From Odontomyia ornata (lineage: Eukaryota; Arthropoda; Insecta; Diptera; Stratiomyidae): a stretch of 64,000 nt of DNA. Under the pieces are notes generated by a model that saw only the letters and a program-made list of their open reading frames with translations, did no database searches and was not told the DNA's origin. The stretch's first letter is position 1, and the number at the start of each line of letters is the position of its first letter. The stretch spans positions 44,773,609-44,837,608 of the forward strand of contig OZ017738.1 of NCBI GenBank assembly GCA_963969285.1, written 5' to 3'. The translations under genes were made by a program, and so were the position numbers. Below, one piece after another: positions 34,437 to 45,200 of the stretch.

Positions 34437-34454
34437 TGGTGCCGAAACCCGGGA
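34437..34454 (+). promoter_or_regulatory. primer binding site, tRNA-Phe
   Basis: TGGTGCCGAAACCCGGGA is fully complementary to the last 18 nucleotides (with CCA) of fly tRNA-Phe as I know it. It immediately follows a sequence ending AACA, the probable 5' LTR end. This fixes the 5' boundary of the internal region. Confidence 0.75.
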
Positions 34455-34734
34455 GTTAAGTGTTTAACAAAAGCGAACGGTGGGCTATCCTGTCAACTTA
34501 GAAAAATTCTATAGATTTGCTACTTTTAAAATTTTTGGCTCCATATAACAGTGACTTGGAAATATTTTATTTGTTTTCGGACTCGTAATTTTTTATGAAT
34601 CTAACTACGGATATAGAAAAATGGTGATCAAACTTTTAAAAAATTCGGACTTTATGAATATTTTAATTGATTTTCAACTGGACATTATGTGATTACCATA
34701 TATATTAAAGGGGAATTGAGAACTTAATTAAATA

Positions 34735-35978
34735 GGGGTAAAGCAAATCCGAATATAATAGGGAAAACTTTATTGTAAAAAAATGGTTACAAATTTAATA
34801 TTCAAAGTATTGTCCATCGCTAGCTTTAACTTTTTCCAATTTCGCTGGCAGTTCACGGGTCCCCTCTCTGAAAAATCCGGCCGGCTTCTCCGCTATCCAC
34901 GAATCGAACCAATTTTTGACTTCTTCATAATTGGAGAAGTGCTGGTTAGCCAGGCCATGTTGCATTGATCGGAAGAGATAGTAATCGGATGGCACAAGGT
35001 CTGGACTATACGGCGGGTGAGGTAGGACATCCCATTTGAGCGTTTCAAGGTAGGTTTGACGACCTGTGCAACATGTGTCCGAGCATTGTCTTGTTGCAAA
35101 ATTACCTTGCCGTGCCTTTGTTCATATTCAGGCCGTTTTTCGCGCAGTGCTCGGCTCAAACGCATCAATTGTCATCGGTAGACTTCCCCTGTGATTGTTT
35201 CATTCGGTTGCAATAGCTCATAATAGATCACACCCAGCTGGTCCCACCAAATACACAGCATAACCTTCAGGCCATGAATATTCTGAACGGCCGTCGATGA
35301 TGATGCATGGGCGGAGTATCCACACGTTGCCCGACGTTTTAGATTATCGTAATGGACCCAATTTGCATCGCCAGTGACAATTTGATGCAAAAACATTTTT
35401 CTTTTGTGCCGTTGAACCAGTTGTTCACACGTGAAAAATCGGCGTTCGACGTCTCTTGGCTAAAATTTATACGGCACCCAATGGCCTACCTACCGGATCA
35501 TTCCCATTGCTTTTAGACGATCGGAAATGATTTTTTGAGCGATGCCAAGTGATTTTGCAAGTTCTTCTTGCATTTGGGATGGATTTTGGTCGAGCAATGT
35601 CTCCAATTCGTGATCTTCAAACTTTTTTGGCTGTCCGGGCCGTTCATCGTTCTCCAAGTCAAAATTGCTACTTTTAAACCGTGCAAACCACTTCTGGCAC
35701 GTACACTTAGATAGGGCATGCACACCATACACTGCCACCAAAATACGATGACTTTCGGCAGCCCTTTTATTCAATGAAGAGGTACTCCCCGAAAAAAAAC
35801 ACTTTATTCGACACAAAATTCGACATTTTCAGAGTAAAAAAAAGTATTGTTGCTTACGCTTCAGCTAAATGACACATACTGATTCTGAAACTATATGACA
35901 GTAGCTTTCCAACACATATTTGAAAAGGTGAATCACTGAAATAAAAATCAAGTTGCGCCATCTGTTAACCGGTACCCC
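34735..35978 (-). mobile_element. full-length mauritiana-type mariner nested in the BEL leader
   Basis: 1244 bp, close to the ~1.29 kb of this type. Ends read AGGGGTA inward on both sides, and TA dinucleotides flank at 34733-34734 and 35979-35980. The terminal similarity is short, so boundaries may be off by a few bases. It lies between the BEL primer site and the BEL gag start and therefore post-dates that element. Confidence 0.8.
34795..35816 (-). pseudogene. mauritiana-type mariner transposase, nearly full length, four lesions
   Basis: The frame from the Met at 35816 runs through the HTH (AAESHRILVAVYGVHALSKC, ELAKSLGIAQKIISDRLKAM). It has in-frame stops at 35490-35492 and again about 20 bases on, then VTGDANW (first Asp), IWWDQLGVIYYELLQPNET, a TGA at 35172-35174, and QQDNARTH (second Asp). 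A one-base loss near 35050 shifts the frame to PSDYYLFRSMQHGLA with the third Asp. The end is DGQYFEY at 34795. All three catalytic Asp are retained; the protein is dead through three stops and one frameshift. Confidence 0.85.
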
Positions 35979-36019
35979 TATTATGTATATATTTGACCTT
36001 GAAACGGGAGTAAATTAAA

Positions 36020-37300
36020 ATGGCTACTACTACCGACTTTTTAATACTAAATCAAGACGAATTGTTAAAGCTTATTACGAAGGCCTTTGGGAACTATAAG
36101 AAGTCTCCTAAGACAAAAAAACAGCTTCATATATTGCGACTAGAATCGAATGGAAGCAATTTAATGATCGTCACACTACATTAGTTTGTGAATTGGAGAA
36201 GGATGAGTAGGCTGACTTATCTTATTTTACCAAAGATAGATATGAACAAGTTGAAGAAACATACATAGAATACAAGGCCCAAGTGAAAGATGATTTAAAG
36301 GAGATAAGCAAAGGTTCAACATCAGGAAGCTTACCTTCAGCATCATCTGCATCACCAGAACCCAGTTGCGAGGTACGCCTACCACAGATTAGTTTACCTA
36401 AGTTTTCTGGAGATTACGAAGACTGGCAGTCTTTTCATGACATGTTCCCGCCTCTAATATATACTAATGCGAGCCTAAATGCTGTCCAAAAACTACATTA
36501 CCTAAAGAGTTGTCTTCGTGGAGAAGCTGAAATTGTGTTGAAGAATCTTTCCACTACAGAAACAAACTATAACGAGGCTTGGTTATTACTGACGAGGCGT
36601 TCTTACAATAAAAGGTTCAATACAAATGAAGTTTTAAAGCAGCTTTTTGGACAAAGAACAATCAACGTCGAGACAACTAACGCCATAAAACACCTATTGG
36701 ACACTAATTCAGCATGTTCGAAGACTCTCGCAAACTTAAGTATCGATACGAGCTCATGGGACGTTATTATCAATCATCTCGCGGTTTCTAAGTTAGACCA
36801 AGAATCGACGAAACAATGGGAGCTTCAGTTAAGTCAAAAGAAGACGGACGATTTGCCAACCTGAGAACAGCTTAAGAAATTTACGGGGACTAGATTTAGA
36901 ACGATAGAAATGTTCGAAGGAACTAAGTCAACAACGCGGGTACCAATAAAATCATTTCACACTACAACCGAAAAGAAGAAGTCTAATTATACATGCGCAA
37001 TGTGCAAAGGTCAACATGCTCTTTATCAGTGCAAACAGTTTTCAAAATATGCTCCCAAAGAACGCGTTAATTATGCACAAAGCAATAAATTATGCTTTAA
37101 TTGCCTTGCACTGACATAGACGGTAAGGAGATGCCATCAATCGATGAGTTGCCGACGTTGTGGAACTCGAACCATTCATTACTGCATCTAGAGCGAGAAA
37201 AGGAAGAAACACAAGGGACATTTAAAGGAGATAAAGAAAATTCACAACCACACATACAAGATACGATGACGATATTATCAAGCTTTTCTAAAACATAATC
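36020..37300 (+). pseudogene. BEL/Pao gag
   Basis: ATG at 36020 (TTAAAATGG) begins the frame; a shift near 36120 and a TAG at about 36208 break it. 36283-36864 is the long readable part with LPKFSGDYEDWQSFHDMF, the DUF1759-type gag core, and LHYLKSCLRGEAEIVLKNLS. A TGA at 36862-36864 interrupts before 36910-37119, which has the zinc knuckle CAMCKGQHALYQC and the start of a second (LCFNC). A third appears in another frame at about 37140-37170. Gag packages the element RNA in cytoplasmic particles. Confidence 0.85.
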
Positions 37301-37800
37301 CTACGACGTTATATTAGCAACTGCAGTGATTAGAGCACAATCAGCTTGCGGATCTTTTTGTGTAATCAGGGCATTAGTTGATCAGAGGTCACAGGCTTCA
37401 TTTATTACGGAGTCTACTGGGACTTAAGCGTGCACCAATCAATGGCTTGGTGTCTGGAGTGCGAGATGGTCACACCTGAGTTAAGTATTGCTTATCTTTA
37501 TGCATCAAATCACGCCATCAACCAGGTAAATCAATCTCAGTAAATGCATTTGGCTTAAAAACCCTTACATCTATGATTCCATCTAGGTTAATTCATTCAA
37601 CTGATTGGATCAAGTTAGAGAAGTTACCCTGAGCAGGTCCAGAATTCACAACACCAAGTAAAATTGATATCTTACTCTGAACTGAAGTATATGGAGAAAA
37701 ACTGAAGAGGGGCGTAATCAAAAATTCATCTAGAAATTTAATTGCTTAGGACACCAGTCTAGGCTGGATTGTATCAGGTCAGTTGTTGCCAGATTCAACT
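37300..37800 (+). pseudogene. BEL/Pao protease region
   Basis: ATAVIRAQSACGSFCVIRAL leads to the active-site segment LVDQRSQASFI at about 37374-37406. Active BEL proteases have Asp-Ser/Thr-Gly there; here it reads Asp-Gln-Arg, so the catalytic loop is destroyed. A frame change and several stops follow in the remainder (GLKTLTSMIPSRLI). Confidence 0.7.
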
Positions 37801-37899
37801 TCAGCGAATAGAATTAGTAGCATGCACACACAAATCCAAGAAGATGAGTTGTTGAAAAAATTCTGGTAGCTGGAAAAAGAACCAGAAGATACTAAGCGT

Positions 37900-39090
37900 A
37901 GAAGAGATAAGATGTGAAGAACTTTTTGAATCAACAACTGTAAGAGACAATGATGGTCGGTTTATTGTACGGTTGCCTTTCAAATTGGAAAATCTACAGT
38001 GTCAATACGAGCAATCGCTGCAAATAGCATCAAGATGGTTCATTTTTATGGAGAAGAGATTAAATCAGAATTTAAAACTACTCAAAGAATATGTTAAAGT
38101 GATAGAGGAGTATAAAGAGCTTAATCATATGCAGCTTGTACCAAAAGAAGACATAATAAATCCTAGAGCAGTGTACCTACCTCTTCATGCCGTAGTACTT
38201 GATGACAAGAATACGACTAGGGTTCGTGTCTGTTTGACGCTTCCTGTAAAGGTTTAAATAACGTATTCCTTAATGTTGACTTACTAGCCGGGAAAAAATT
38301 GCAGCAAGATATACATCACCTTTTGCTAAGATGGCGGGATCACAAAATCTGTTTTATTGCAGACTTGATTTAAATGTACCGATAAGTACGTGTTAGTAAG
38401 GAAGACGTTAATTATCAACGCATCGTGTGGAGAGCTAACGCAAATGAGCCAATGGAACATTATCAGCTATTGACTTTAACTTTTGGCACGGCTTTTGCCC
38501 CGTATTTAGCGGTAAAGTCACTACACAAGCTAGCAGAGACAGAGAAGACACAATCTCTGTGGCGGCAAAACTAATAAAACAGGATTTATATATGGATGAT
38601 TTAATGACAGGAGCAGAAACAGAGAGAGATGCAATCGAAATATTTGAGCAATTAAACAAACTTATGAAGTCAGGTGGATTTACCTTCCAAAAATGGAGTT
38701 GGTAGTGAATTAAATCGTACATAAAAAGAGAGAAGATGAAGCAGTAGGAATCAAAACGGATACAACACTAAAAATACTAGGACTGATATAGAAAAGAGCG
38801 AAGGATACATTGGAATATGAAATTAAGCTGTCACCATAAAAGACACCTGTAACAAAACGTAAGATGGTTTCCGATATAGTACGGTTGTTCGATCCACTGG
38901 GCTTGGTAGCTCCAACAATCATAGCAGCGAAAATATTCATGCAAAGACTTTCGCTGTTTGGAATCGAGTGGAATCAAGAGCTACCAGAACCATTACTAAA
39001 TGACTGGATTATCTACAGAGAAGAATTAAAGTTCTTTCCAGTTTATCTAAAGCCCGATGGACTGGACGTTGCAAATCTGACATGCATACT
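37900..39090 (+). pseudogene. BEL/Pao reverse transcriptase
   Basis: After a decayed N-terminal stretch (37973-38257), other frames give VFDASCKG, LLAGKKLQQDIHHLLLRWRD, a motif A segment around 38360 (ADL...) and LTFGTAFAPYLAVKSLHKLA. The catalytic loop LYMDDLMTGAE is intact, YMDD at 38589-38600. QKWSW and, after stops, MVSDIVRLFDPLGLVAPTII at 38864 mark the start of the A17/RNase H connection. Multiple stops. Confidence 0.8.
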
Positions 39091-40446
39091 AAATCACAAG
39101 GGTTTTGCGATGCGTCAAATAAGGCGTATGCAGCGGTAATCTATTTGCGAACGATAGACGAGCAAAGTGAGGTATATATCAGTCTTATTGCATCAAAGAA
39201 CAAGGTCGCGCCTGTTAAACAAGTGTCTGTCCCGCGGTTAGAGTTGTGTGGAGCGGTATTACTAGCTAAACTCCTTTTAGATGTGTCACGAGTGCTAGAC
39301 ATAGCCAAAGAAAATATACAAGCGTGGACAAACTCATCACTTGTTCTCGGGTGGTTAAGTAATCATCCCAGCAAGTGGAAGACATTCATTGCGAATAGAG
39401 TTAAGGAAATACTTACCATCATGGACAACAGTCAATGGTCGCATATCCGACCTGAAAAAAATTCAGCGGATTGCGCCTCCAGAGCTTTAAAAGCGTCGAA
39501 ACTGATAGTACTAAATCTATGGAAGAAAAGGCCTCAATGGTTAAAAGAAAAAGAGATCAAGTATAGCAAAGGAAATTTTACAACGGTGTTAGAAGAAAAG
39601 AAAACCGAAAAAATGTGTTTTGCAGTAAGCGTTAATGAAGACAATAGCACAGAATTCATAGAGCGATACTCGTCACTTGCTCGAATGCTTAGAGTTGGAT
39701 TCTATTGCAGAAGATTTCTTGATTTTAAAAAATCTAAAGATGAACGCCCTAAAAGGTCAGAGCTTATTATGGTTGAAAAGATAAACTGTACGTTAGTAAA
39801 ACTAATAGTTTTGGTTCAAAGCAAACATTTTACTGAGGAAATAGAACACATCCAAGTCTCACGGTTGTGTTTTAAAAAGAAGTTCGTCACACACTTTATG
39901 TCCAATAATAGACGCTGTTGGTTTACTGAGAGTAGGCGGATGCATCCAAAGATCAGAACTGAATTACGAGCAGAAGCATCCAATAATATTGCCAGATCAG
40001 GATAATCTCACTCGCTTAGTAATATTGGATGCACTTAACAAAACTCTCCATGGAGGCCCACAAATTATGTTGAATCATATCCGGCAACCATACTTTATAT
40101 TGAGAGTAAGGGTCCAGGTTCAAAAGATATAGAAAGCATGCATTACTTGCCAAAGATACTCGTCAGCAAACAGGACACAAATAATGGGACAAATCCCAGA
40201 AGTCATATTAAAGCCCAGCAAACCTGGTAGAGGTTCCAAACCATACAAAGGGTATATTTGCCTTTTTGTATGTATGGTGAAACATGCGATGCATTTAGAG
40301 GCTGTATCTGATCTCTCAGCCAAGGGGTTTATTGTAACGTTTCGAAGGTTTACTTCACGTTGCGGAGACTGCCAGGACCTACATAGCGAAAATGGGACAA
40401 ATTTTGTTGGGTCCAATAAACAGTTGTTGGAGATGTTGAGGTCAGG
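39082..40446 (+). pseudogene. BEL/Pao RNase H and N-terminal integrase
   Basis: The frame 39082-40005 (307 residues) is the longest open part. FCDASNKAYAAVIYLRT carries the first RNase H Asp, VPRLELCGAVLLAKLL the Glu, and AWTNSSLVLGWLSNHPSKWK has Asn where the family has Asp. The integrase zinc-binding region lies at about 39940-40175 in shifting frames. At 40184-40468 GRGSKPYKGYICLFVCMVKH shows that the segment holding the first catalytic Asp (DYAGP-type) is deleted; the second motif reads HSENGTNFVGS with Glu for Asp. The integrase is inactive. Confidence 0.85.
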
Positions 40447-40905
40447 TTTGACAACTGTTAGGTGGTGACGTGAAATTTATCAGCTCTATAGAAAAAACGT
40501 TCATAAAGTGGAATTTTAAAGTGAAATCTGCTGTTTTTTGATTTGGTGAATTTGGTGTTAAAATTACAGTATTTTCAAGGGTGAAAATCAAGGATAAGTA
40601 CATTATCTTAGAGGAAATTCTACATTTAAAAATGCTGCATTAAACCGCTAGATTTTTCAATTATTCTTTGTACGAGGAGAGGGATTCTCGTGTAGTACGA
40701 AGATAATTTAGTAACACCTTGTTAGTTGTCATTTGACAACTGTCAGGTGGTGACGTGAAATTTATCAGCTCTATAGAAAAAATGATCAAAAAGTGGAATT
40801 TTAAAGTGAAAGCAGTTGTTTTTTAATTTGGTGAATTTGGTGTTAGAATTTCGGTATTTTCAAGGGTGAAAATCAAGGATAAGTACATTATCTTAGAGGA
40901 AGTGT
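40447..40905 (+). repeat. two tandem 5' UTR monomers, 285 bp apart
   Basis: TTTGACAACTGTTAGGTGGT begins at 40447 and its copy (one base different, TTTGACAACTGTCAGGTGGT) begins at 40732. About 170 bp are conserved after each start (AATCAAGGATAAGTACATTA occurs in both). The second copy runs into the untranslated leader before ORF1 at 41051. Tandem 5' monomers act as promoters in some other non-LTR families; that role is inferred here. Confidence 0.85.
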
Positions 40906-41050
40906 ATTAATATTATTTCCCTTACGCGTAATAAATTGATATTGCAGACAATTTATAAAATAATAATTATCATCATAAGATTAAAATAGTAGTGATTGAA
41001 TCCTTTTCAACTATTATGGGTAAGAGTTCCTAAAATAATAAATAAGAAAA

Positions 41051-41386
41051 ATGCCGACAGTGGAATGCAACAAATGTGGTAAATGCAAAAAGCTCGCTGG
41101 GAATTCGGAACAAGGAATAGGGTGTGATGGAATATGTAATAAGTGGTTCCACATAAGCTGTATTAAAATGTCTGAAGAAGGATATCTAAAGATTATGGAG
41201 ATTACTCAAGATGTTCTTTGGATGTGCTCCGCTTGTAAAACTTATAACAAAAAATTAAAAGATGATAGTCTCATGGAACAAATGAAGCAAACAGTCAACC
41301 AGCTAATTGAACAGAAGTCTACCGTCAGTGCCTTAATGGAAAAAAACACTCATGTAAATAAAATTACATATGCAGATGTGACTTAA
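41051..41386 (+). pseudogene. non-LTR ORF1, N-terminal PHD-finger part
   Basis: MPTVECNKCGKCKKLAGN starts a 111-residue frame ending at a TAA. Cys6, Cys9, Cys25, Cys29, His34, Cys37, Cys59 and Cys62 give the C4-H-C3 pattern of a PHD finger, followed by a helical segment (LMEQMKQTVNQLIEQKSTVS). Such ORF1 N-termini occur in CR1/Kiri-type elements. The region 41387-41627 continues in other frames with stops, so the protein is now split from its zinc-knuckle half. Confidence 0.8.
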
Positions 41387-41627
41387 TTGGATACTGGTTT
41401 GCAGAAAGAAAAAAGGCACAAACACAACATCACAAAAAGGCATAATCATCAAGCCCAAAGCCCATTCAAGCTCCGATCAAGCTCTTTCCGATTTCAAATC
41501 TAAAATCCGACCCTTTCAATGCAAGATTCCACTCCAGCTAGTCCGCCCGATTCGATATGGTGGAGCAATTATTAAGACTTTTTCGAATGAAAATTCATCA
41601 ACGCTTCTCAATATTATTAAGGAAAAT

Positions 41628-42143
41628 ATGAAGGGATACGAAATAATGGAAACTAAGTCTCGTCAACCAAGATTGGTTATAAATGGATTAGAGAAGCAAT
41701 TCACAAACGAGGAGCTAAGAACTGAAATCCAAAGTCTGAACCCGAAAATTTTAGATGAAAATAAAATGGAATTGGTTCACACTAGAAAAATACGGAGCGG
41801 AAAATGGTTACATATTTTAGAGGTGAATGGAACAATGTTCAAGAAGATAGCGAATAGATATGTTAATATCGACTATGGATCACACTACATAAAGGAAGAT
41901 TTTAACGTCACGAGGTGCTTCAAATGCCAAAAGTTCAATCACAAGACATCAAAATGTGAAAGGGAACTGAGGTGTGCAAGATGTGGATCACAGCATAATA
42001 CAAGAGACTGTAAAAGCTCAGTTGAAAAATGTTGTAATTGTATGGAAAATGGTAAGAAAATTGGCCATGCACACCGGGCAGATTCGACCGAATGCCCAGA
42101 ATTAAAGCGTAGGATTTTGATTGCTAAGAAAAGCATTAACTAA
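41628..42143 (+). pseudogene. non-LTR ORF1, zinc-knuckle part
   Basis: 171 residues with an RRM-like fold candidate (RLVINGLEKQFTNEELRTEI) and then three zinc knuckles: CFKCQKFNHKTSKC (C-x2-C-x4-H-x4-C), CARCGSQHNTRDC (C-x2-C-x3-H-x4-C) and a longer C-C-x-C...H...C ending TECP. This is the RNA-binding end of ORF1. It overlaps the first ORF2 frame at 42121 by 23 bp, as is common in these elements. Confidence 0.8.
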
Positions 42144-43014
42144 GATGATTAATATGCCATTCACATATACGAAGATATTTGAAGACATCCAAATTTCTAT
42201 CCTCTATGCTAATATAAGAGGTTTAAGACAAAAACTTGAGGAACTTCAAATTTATGTAAAGCAAAATTCGAATATAGATTTAATTATACTTAATGAAGTC
42301 TGGATATATTCCGAGGAAGTGGAGTACTACAACATCCAGGGATACGATTCTGTATTTTCCTGCAGGCCCAGAAGAGGTGGAGGAACAGCAATTTATATTT
42401 AAAAAACTCTTGATTTCGTAACGAGGCGAGTAATACCGGATAAATACAATATGATAGTCATCGAACTAGTATGCCCTGGAAAGAAAATAAAAATTGGCAC
42501 ATTTTATAACCCCACCCGACTTAACGCGCAAGACCTGTGCTTGACATTAGCTGAACTATATTCTATGGAAAATAATTTGATCACAGTTGCCAATACGAAT
42601 AAAGATCTAATGGTTGAATCTAATGAGCTAAGGATGTACAACGACGTACTAGAAACGAATGGTGCCACTATTGTGAACCCACTTCAGCCTACCCGACTAG
42701 CATCTAATACCTGCTTGGATCACATAGTCACAAATGATAATCAAATTGCTGGGAAAATTGCTTATACTCTAGAGGACTGGGCTGAACTTGATGATCGTGT
42801 TTTGAAAGTTGTTATTCAAGGCATTAAAATAAATAAAAAGCAAAAGCCTGCTTACAAAGTTTTCAAATACTTAAATAAGGACATCTTTAGATCAAATCTT
42901 AAGGGTTTATTAATTAACCAAAAACCTTCAAACTTAGTGGAGCTCACAAGCATCATAATGGAAGCTAAGGACATCTCGACTACGGAGAAAAAAATAAGAT
43001 GTCGTCAACATTGA
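42121..43014 (+). pseudogene. non-LTR ORF2: endonuclease
   Basis: ISILYANIRGLRQKLEELQI opens the AP-endonuclease domain. LIILNEVWIYSEEV has the N-E motif (Glu kept), and RPRRGGGTAIYI is followed by a TAA at 42400-42402. The second frame, 42451-43014, gives VIELVCPGKKIKIGTFYNP. The catalytic GDFN-type motif reads VANTNKDL, so the active site is altered. CLDHIVTNDNQ and WAELDDRVLKV correspond to the end of the domain. Confidence 0.8.
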
Positions 43015-43060
43015 GGCAAGTAAGAACAAGCGGAAGGCTTATATAAACTACAAACAGAAC

Positions 43061-44806
43061 ATGAATGATCAATCGCTCAGGTTTGTTTACATCGAAGCCA
43101 ATAAAACATCTAAGCGTGTTGTGAAAGATGTAAAACTTTTCTATTACTCCAAAAGACTAAATGCAGTGGCCGACAATGCGCATGAAATATGGGACATAAT
43201 AAATGAAGTTAAAAGAAACTCACCGCGTTACTCTACGACCCAGGATTTCACCACAGAGAACTCATCTTCAGTAAATGCATTTGAAGCTGCAAGTAACCTC
43301 AATATCTTCTTTTCAACTATAGGTGAAAAAATTGCCAATGGAATCCAGCCAGCGCCAACAAGCAAGTTTACTTCTACAATTACGTCGCCCAAATCTTCCT
43401 TTCACATGCATCTAACTAACAAAGTTGAAGTAATAAAAATTATTGATGAATTGAAGCAAAATACAGCACCAGGTATAGACAATATCACCATGGATGAAAT
43501 AAAACTTATAAAGGAAGAGATAGCAGAATGTGTTGCAATTGTCTAAACAAACATATAAGGAAGGGAACGTTTCCTGAGGAAGGAAACCTAGCAAAAATAG
43601 TCCCAATCTTCAAGGGAGGAGACCGTATGGATCCAAATAATTACGGCCCGATCGCGCTCTTAACAGGATTTAGTAAAATATTCGAAAGGTTAATAAACAT
43701 CCTTCTATCATCATTCATTAAGGAAAATTCAATTTTAAATTTACAACAGTTTGGTTTCCAGAAAAAAAGGAACTTTTGATGATCTTTTCTCAGTCACGTT
43801 TTTCATAAATCGAGGACTTGACAAGGGTGACTATGTTGCTGCCATTTTTGTGGATCTCAAAAAGGCGTTTGATACGGTGGATCATGAGCATTTACTTCGT
43901 AAACTCGAATTATATGGCATTCACGGGAAACCAAATCAAATTTTTAGGAATTACTTAAAAGGAAGATCGCAGAAAACAGTCGTCAATAATGTATTGAGCG
44001 ACTTGGCACCTATGAAGTCAGGCGTTCCCCAAGGCTCCATACTTGGCCCTACCTTGTTCTTGTTATACACTAACAATTTAATTACATGTGGACTAAAGGG
44101 ACACTATGCACTATATGCCGATGTGGTTCTACTTTACTCGGATGCAAAAAAGATTACTTAGAGAATGCCATTAATGAGGATCTAAGTACATATCTTTCGC
44201 GGTTAAGTAATAATAAGCTAGCGCTAAATACTTCTAAGACCAAATACATTATTTTCAAACAGAAGAACAAGGAAGACATTAACATTGATATAAGAATTAA
44301 TAGCGAAAAACTGGAGAGAGTAGCGGAATTCAAATAGCTTGGACTCATCATCGACCAACGATTAACATGGCTGTCGCATATAAACAACATAAGAAGACAA
44401 TTAGCTCCTGTTATTGGATTATTGAGAAGATATAAAGGATTTCCAAGCAAGATCAAGCAGATGGTGCTAAATGCACTCGTTCTGTCGAAACTACATTATG
44501 GAGTAGTAATCTGGAGCTAGTCATCAAAACAACACCTTAATATCATCTCCAAGTTGCTTACCAAGGCTTATAAAAATATGCTAAATCTACCAATACGCGT
44601 ACACCAACCAGATTTGTGTACGAATCAGCGAATGCATTAACATTTACTCAAATCGTTGAAGCAGAGAGAGCCAAGTCTATTTTTAAATACTTGAATTCAA
44701 ATTCGTCGTCACATATTTAATTTATGAAAGTATCGCAGAAAAATCACTACAATGTAGGAACGCAAATCAATTCATAATACCTTTTGCAAGAACGGATCGC
44801 CTAAAG
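43061..44806 (+). pseudogene. non-LTR ORF2: reverse transcriptase
   Basis: 43061-43546: linker and fingers (FFSTIGEKIANGIQ, NTAPGIDNITMDEIKLIKEE). 43528-43779 and 43751-44161: GTFPEEGNLAKIVPIFKGGD, LQQFGFQKK, VAAIFVDLKKAFDTVDHEHL, GVPQGSILGPTLFLLYTNNL. The catalytic loop reads YADV instead of YADD, a single inactivating change in an otherwise well preserved palm. 44086-44337 and later frames hold the thumb (LSNNKLALNTSKTKYIIFKQ) and C-terminal part, which stops near 44806. Confidence 0.85.
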
Positions 44807-45200
44807 AACTTCAACCTTCCCCATGAGCCAAACTTTGGTGGTTCGTAGGAGGTAGGAGTGCGCAGTGTGAAGAATCGTCTAAAAAAGGTTATCGGGGATG
44901 GTACGCCTACGTTTGAGGAGTTGACAATGGTTTTGACACAGAAAGAAGCGTCCTATTTGGGTTTTAAGTGACGATCCTGATGACCCGTTTCCATTAACAC
45001 CAGGCAATTTTTTGGTGGGTGAGCCATTGACAAATGAATCTGATGAGAATTATTGTCATCAGCCTCGTAATACTTTAGATAGATGGAAATTATGTCAAGA
45101 AATGGTTTGCAATTTTTGGAAAAGATGGTCAAAAGAATATTTGGTTAACTTAAATCAACGCCACAAATGGAATAGTAAAATTTGTGTGCTTGCTAAATAA
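44807..45200 (+). pseudogene. BEL/Pao integrase, end part, resumed after the insertion
   Basis: FNLPHEPNFGGS*EVGVRSV carries the third catalytic residue (Glu) next to a TAG that replaces a Trp-type codon. Then FEELTMVLTQKEAS, a frameshift, and DDPFPLTPGNFLVGEPL. 45012-45200 ends with NFWKRWSKEYLVNLNQRHKW. The final SH3-like segment of BEL integrase and the 3' LTR are missing. Together with 39940-40446 this proves that 40447-44806 is an insertion. Confidence 0.85.

Larger units (their letters stand above)
40447..44806 (+). mobile_element. CR1/jockey-like non-LTR retrotransposon inserted in the BEL integrase
   Basis: A 5' region with two tandem monomers, a PHD-finger ORF1, a CCHC zinc-knuckle ORF and an ORF2 with endonuclease and RT, all on the plus strand. 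BEL integrase is interrupted at 40446 and resumes at about 44807. Unusually for target-primed insertions, the 5' end looks complete while the 3' end lacks a tail, so a later deletion probably removed the 3' end together with about 20 codons of BEL integrase. Confidence 0.85.
34300..45200 (+). mobile_element. BEL/Pao LTR retrotransposon with a nested mariner and a nested non-LTR element
   Basis: In order: an LTR end before 34437, tRNA-Phe primer site, leader, [mariner 34735-35978], gag, protease, RT, RNase H and integrase to 40446, [non-LTR element 40447-44806], then the end of integrase (44807-45200). The last part of integrase and the 3' LTR are absent. The LTR start at about 34300 is a guess. 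All domains carry stops or altered active sites. Confidence 0.85.
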
